A stretch of DNA of 64,000 bases from the NCBI GenBank assembly GCA_032717465.1, contig CM064655.1:16779902-16843901 (forward strand), given 5' to 3'. Shown here in pieces: positions 62,995 to 64,000 of this stretch; position 1 is the stretch's first letter; each line of letters opens with the position of its first letter. Under the pieces are notes generated by a model. The model was not told the DNA's origin and made no database searches. It saw nothing but the letters and a program-made list of their open reading frames with translations. Made by a program: the position numbers and the translations under genes. Source of the DNA: Coenobita brevimanus (lineage: Eukaryota > Arthropoda > Malacostraca > Decapoda > Coenobitidae).

Positions 62995-64000
62995 AAAAAT
63001 TTGTAAAATGCCAGGAATAGCGACTGAGGACAACACAACCCCCCAAGGAGGAGCCTACGGAGGGGCAGACAGACCAACCCTGGGCGAGAGGGACATAAGT
63101 CCATCCGGGCCGTGCGCCCCTATGACCCGGAATTTGCCCGCCGCCACCATCAGGTGCTGCCACACCCCCACGACGTGACATCCTCCAGGAGGAGGGTCCC
63201 AGTTCCGAGGACCTGTGGAGAGGCCCTGTGCTATCCCCAGGGTTGTACTCTCCCCAGCCGGCTCCAGGGGGACCCTACCTGATGGACTCTGATGACAACC
63301 GACCCCACAGCTCACTCCTGACGGCAGGAAGCCGCAGTCACTGGGCCCCTGAGGTTGCCCCCAGGAACTCTGGGCAAGGCCTCTCCCCACCCCGATGCAG
63401 ATGACCCTTGTCCACCGTCAGGCGCCTAAGTGCGTGCTTCAGGAGGCTGTTCGGCCCCAGCCCTGAGGGCTGCACTCCAACTCCCAGCCCTGACAGTGCA
63501 GGGCCCTTCGCCGCCCCCAGCCCCAGATGAGAGAGGACGCCCCTACGAGTGACCCCGTGGCCGCTGGATGCAGAGGCCACAGGCGGGACTTAGCCCTCAT
63601 CAGGAGTCGGGCTGTGAATCCTTGCGCTGCCCCCCACTAACCCCGCTGCCGTCCCACCGACCGTGAGTGACAGTGAAGAGTGCAATGACAGTGTAATAGT
63701 GACTGGAATATCGGGCAGTGCATTATCCAAGAGAACAGAAGTGCAAGGCCTAGTAATGTGTGATAATTGTGATTTGGGCAAACAATGACATAGAAGGGAG
63801 ATTTATTAAGTGCAGTGATTTCAGTGAACAACAGACTCGGCCTTCGTAGTGTAATTCCTCTGCACTGCAAGACCAGTGAAATGCTTGCCCAGCCTAAATA
63901 CAGTTTATATTCCCCTCCAAGCGACAGTGATCTATTCCTCTGCCCGAGGTACTACCAACACTATTTATTGTGCCATTCACCTGCTATCCTAAACTGTTGC
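62995..64000 (+). repeat. Repeat family A, copy 2 (runs off the window)
   Basis: 'aaaatgccaggaatagcg', 'gcgagagggacataag', 'ctgtggagaggccctgtg' and 'ttgcccccaggaac' occur in the same order as in copy 1 at 4735-5960. The 33-bp minisatellite is absent and only 'caccatcaggtgctgcc' lies in its place. The distal part resembles 3995-4400. Confidence 0.65.

Overview
This is a stretch of animal nuclear genome, most likely from a decapod crustacean. It holds one well-supported host gene embedded in dense repeat DNA. The crustacean call is inferred from three things: the gene is an astacin-family protease with C-terminal ShK domains; simple-sequence DNA is extremely abundant (GA, CA, TA, GATA tracts); and the RTE-type and Jockey-like LINEs and short TTAGG-like patches fit an arthropod. 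Species cannot be named from the sequence.

Host gene (14.3-44.0 kb, + strand). Ten exons with consensus or near-consensus splice sites and mutually consistent codon phases encode a 459-residue secreted zinc metalloprotease. Its parts are a signal peptide, a prodomain with an FxGD aspartate-switch motif, a complete astacin catalytic domain (zinc ligands H216, H220, H226; catalytic E217; Met-turn S271-V-M-H-Y275) and three ShK domains. Both ends of the coding sequence lie in the window. All introns together take about 28 kb and carry most of the repeats.

Left flank (1-14.3 kb). This holds a broken Ty3/gypsy pol 3' half (1-2.9 kb), a repeat-rich noncoding zone with 205-bp, 72-bp and 33-bp tandem repeats (3.0-6.0 kb), a terminal-inverted-repeat element (6.2-7.35 kb), a decayed LINE (7.4-8.5 kb), a composite SINE (8.6-8.96 kb), a MITE (9.5 kb) and a Jockey-like LINE copy (12.3-13.8 kb).

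Introns. Intron 1 holds a nearly full-length but frameshifted RTE LINE. Intron 2 holds diverged tandem repeats and a nest of RTE fragments and SINEs. Intron 3 holds a MITE. Intron 4 holds a 1.45-kb palindromic foldback element and a GGATCC-rich repeat. Intron 5 is almost entirely a 25-bp minisatellite. Intron 8 holds two more LINE remnants, a 42-bp minisatellite and a SINE.

Right flank (44-64 kb). This holds two short palindromic MITEs, the first inside the presumed 3' UTR; a second Jockey-like LINE with an endonuclease domain (45.7-48.6 kb); a 1.8-kb TIR-bounded unit with a small Myb/SANT-like ORF (48.7-50.5 kb); an inverted repeat (50.6-51.0 kb); and a complete but disabled LTR retrotransposon on the minus strand (55.57-62.06 kb). 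Its untranslated leader carries ten copies of a hairpin motif that also occurs in its LTRs and coding region, and the element has split a SINE in two. The last kilobase is a second copy of the repeat family seen at 4.7-6.0 kb.
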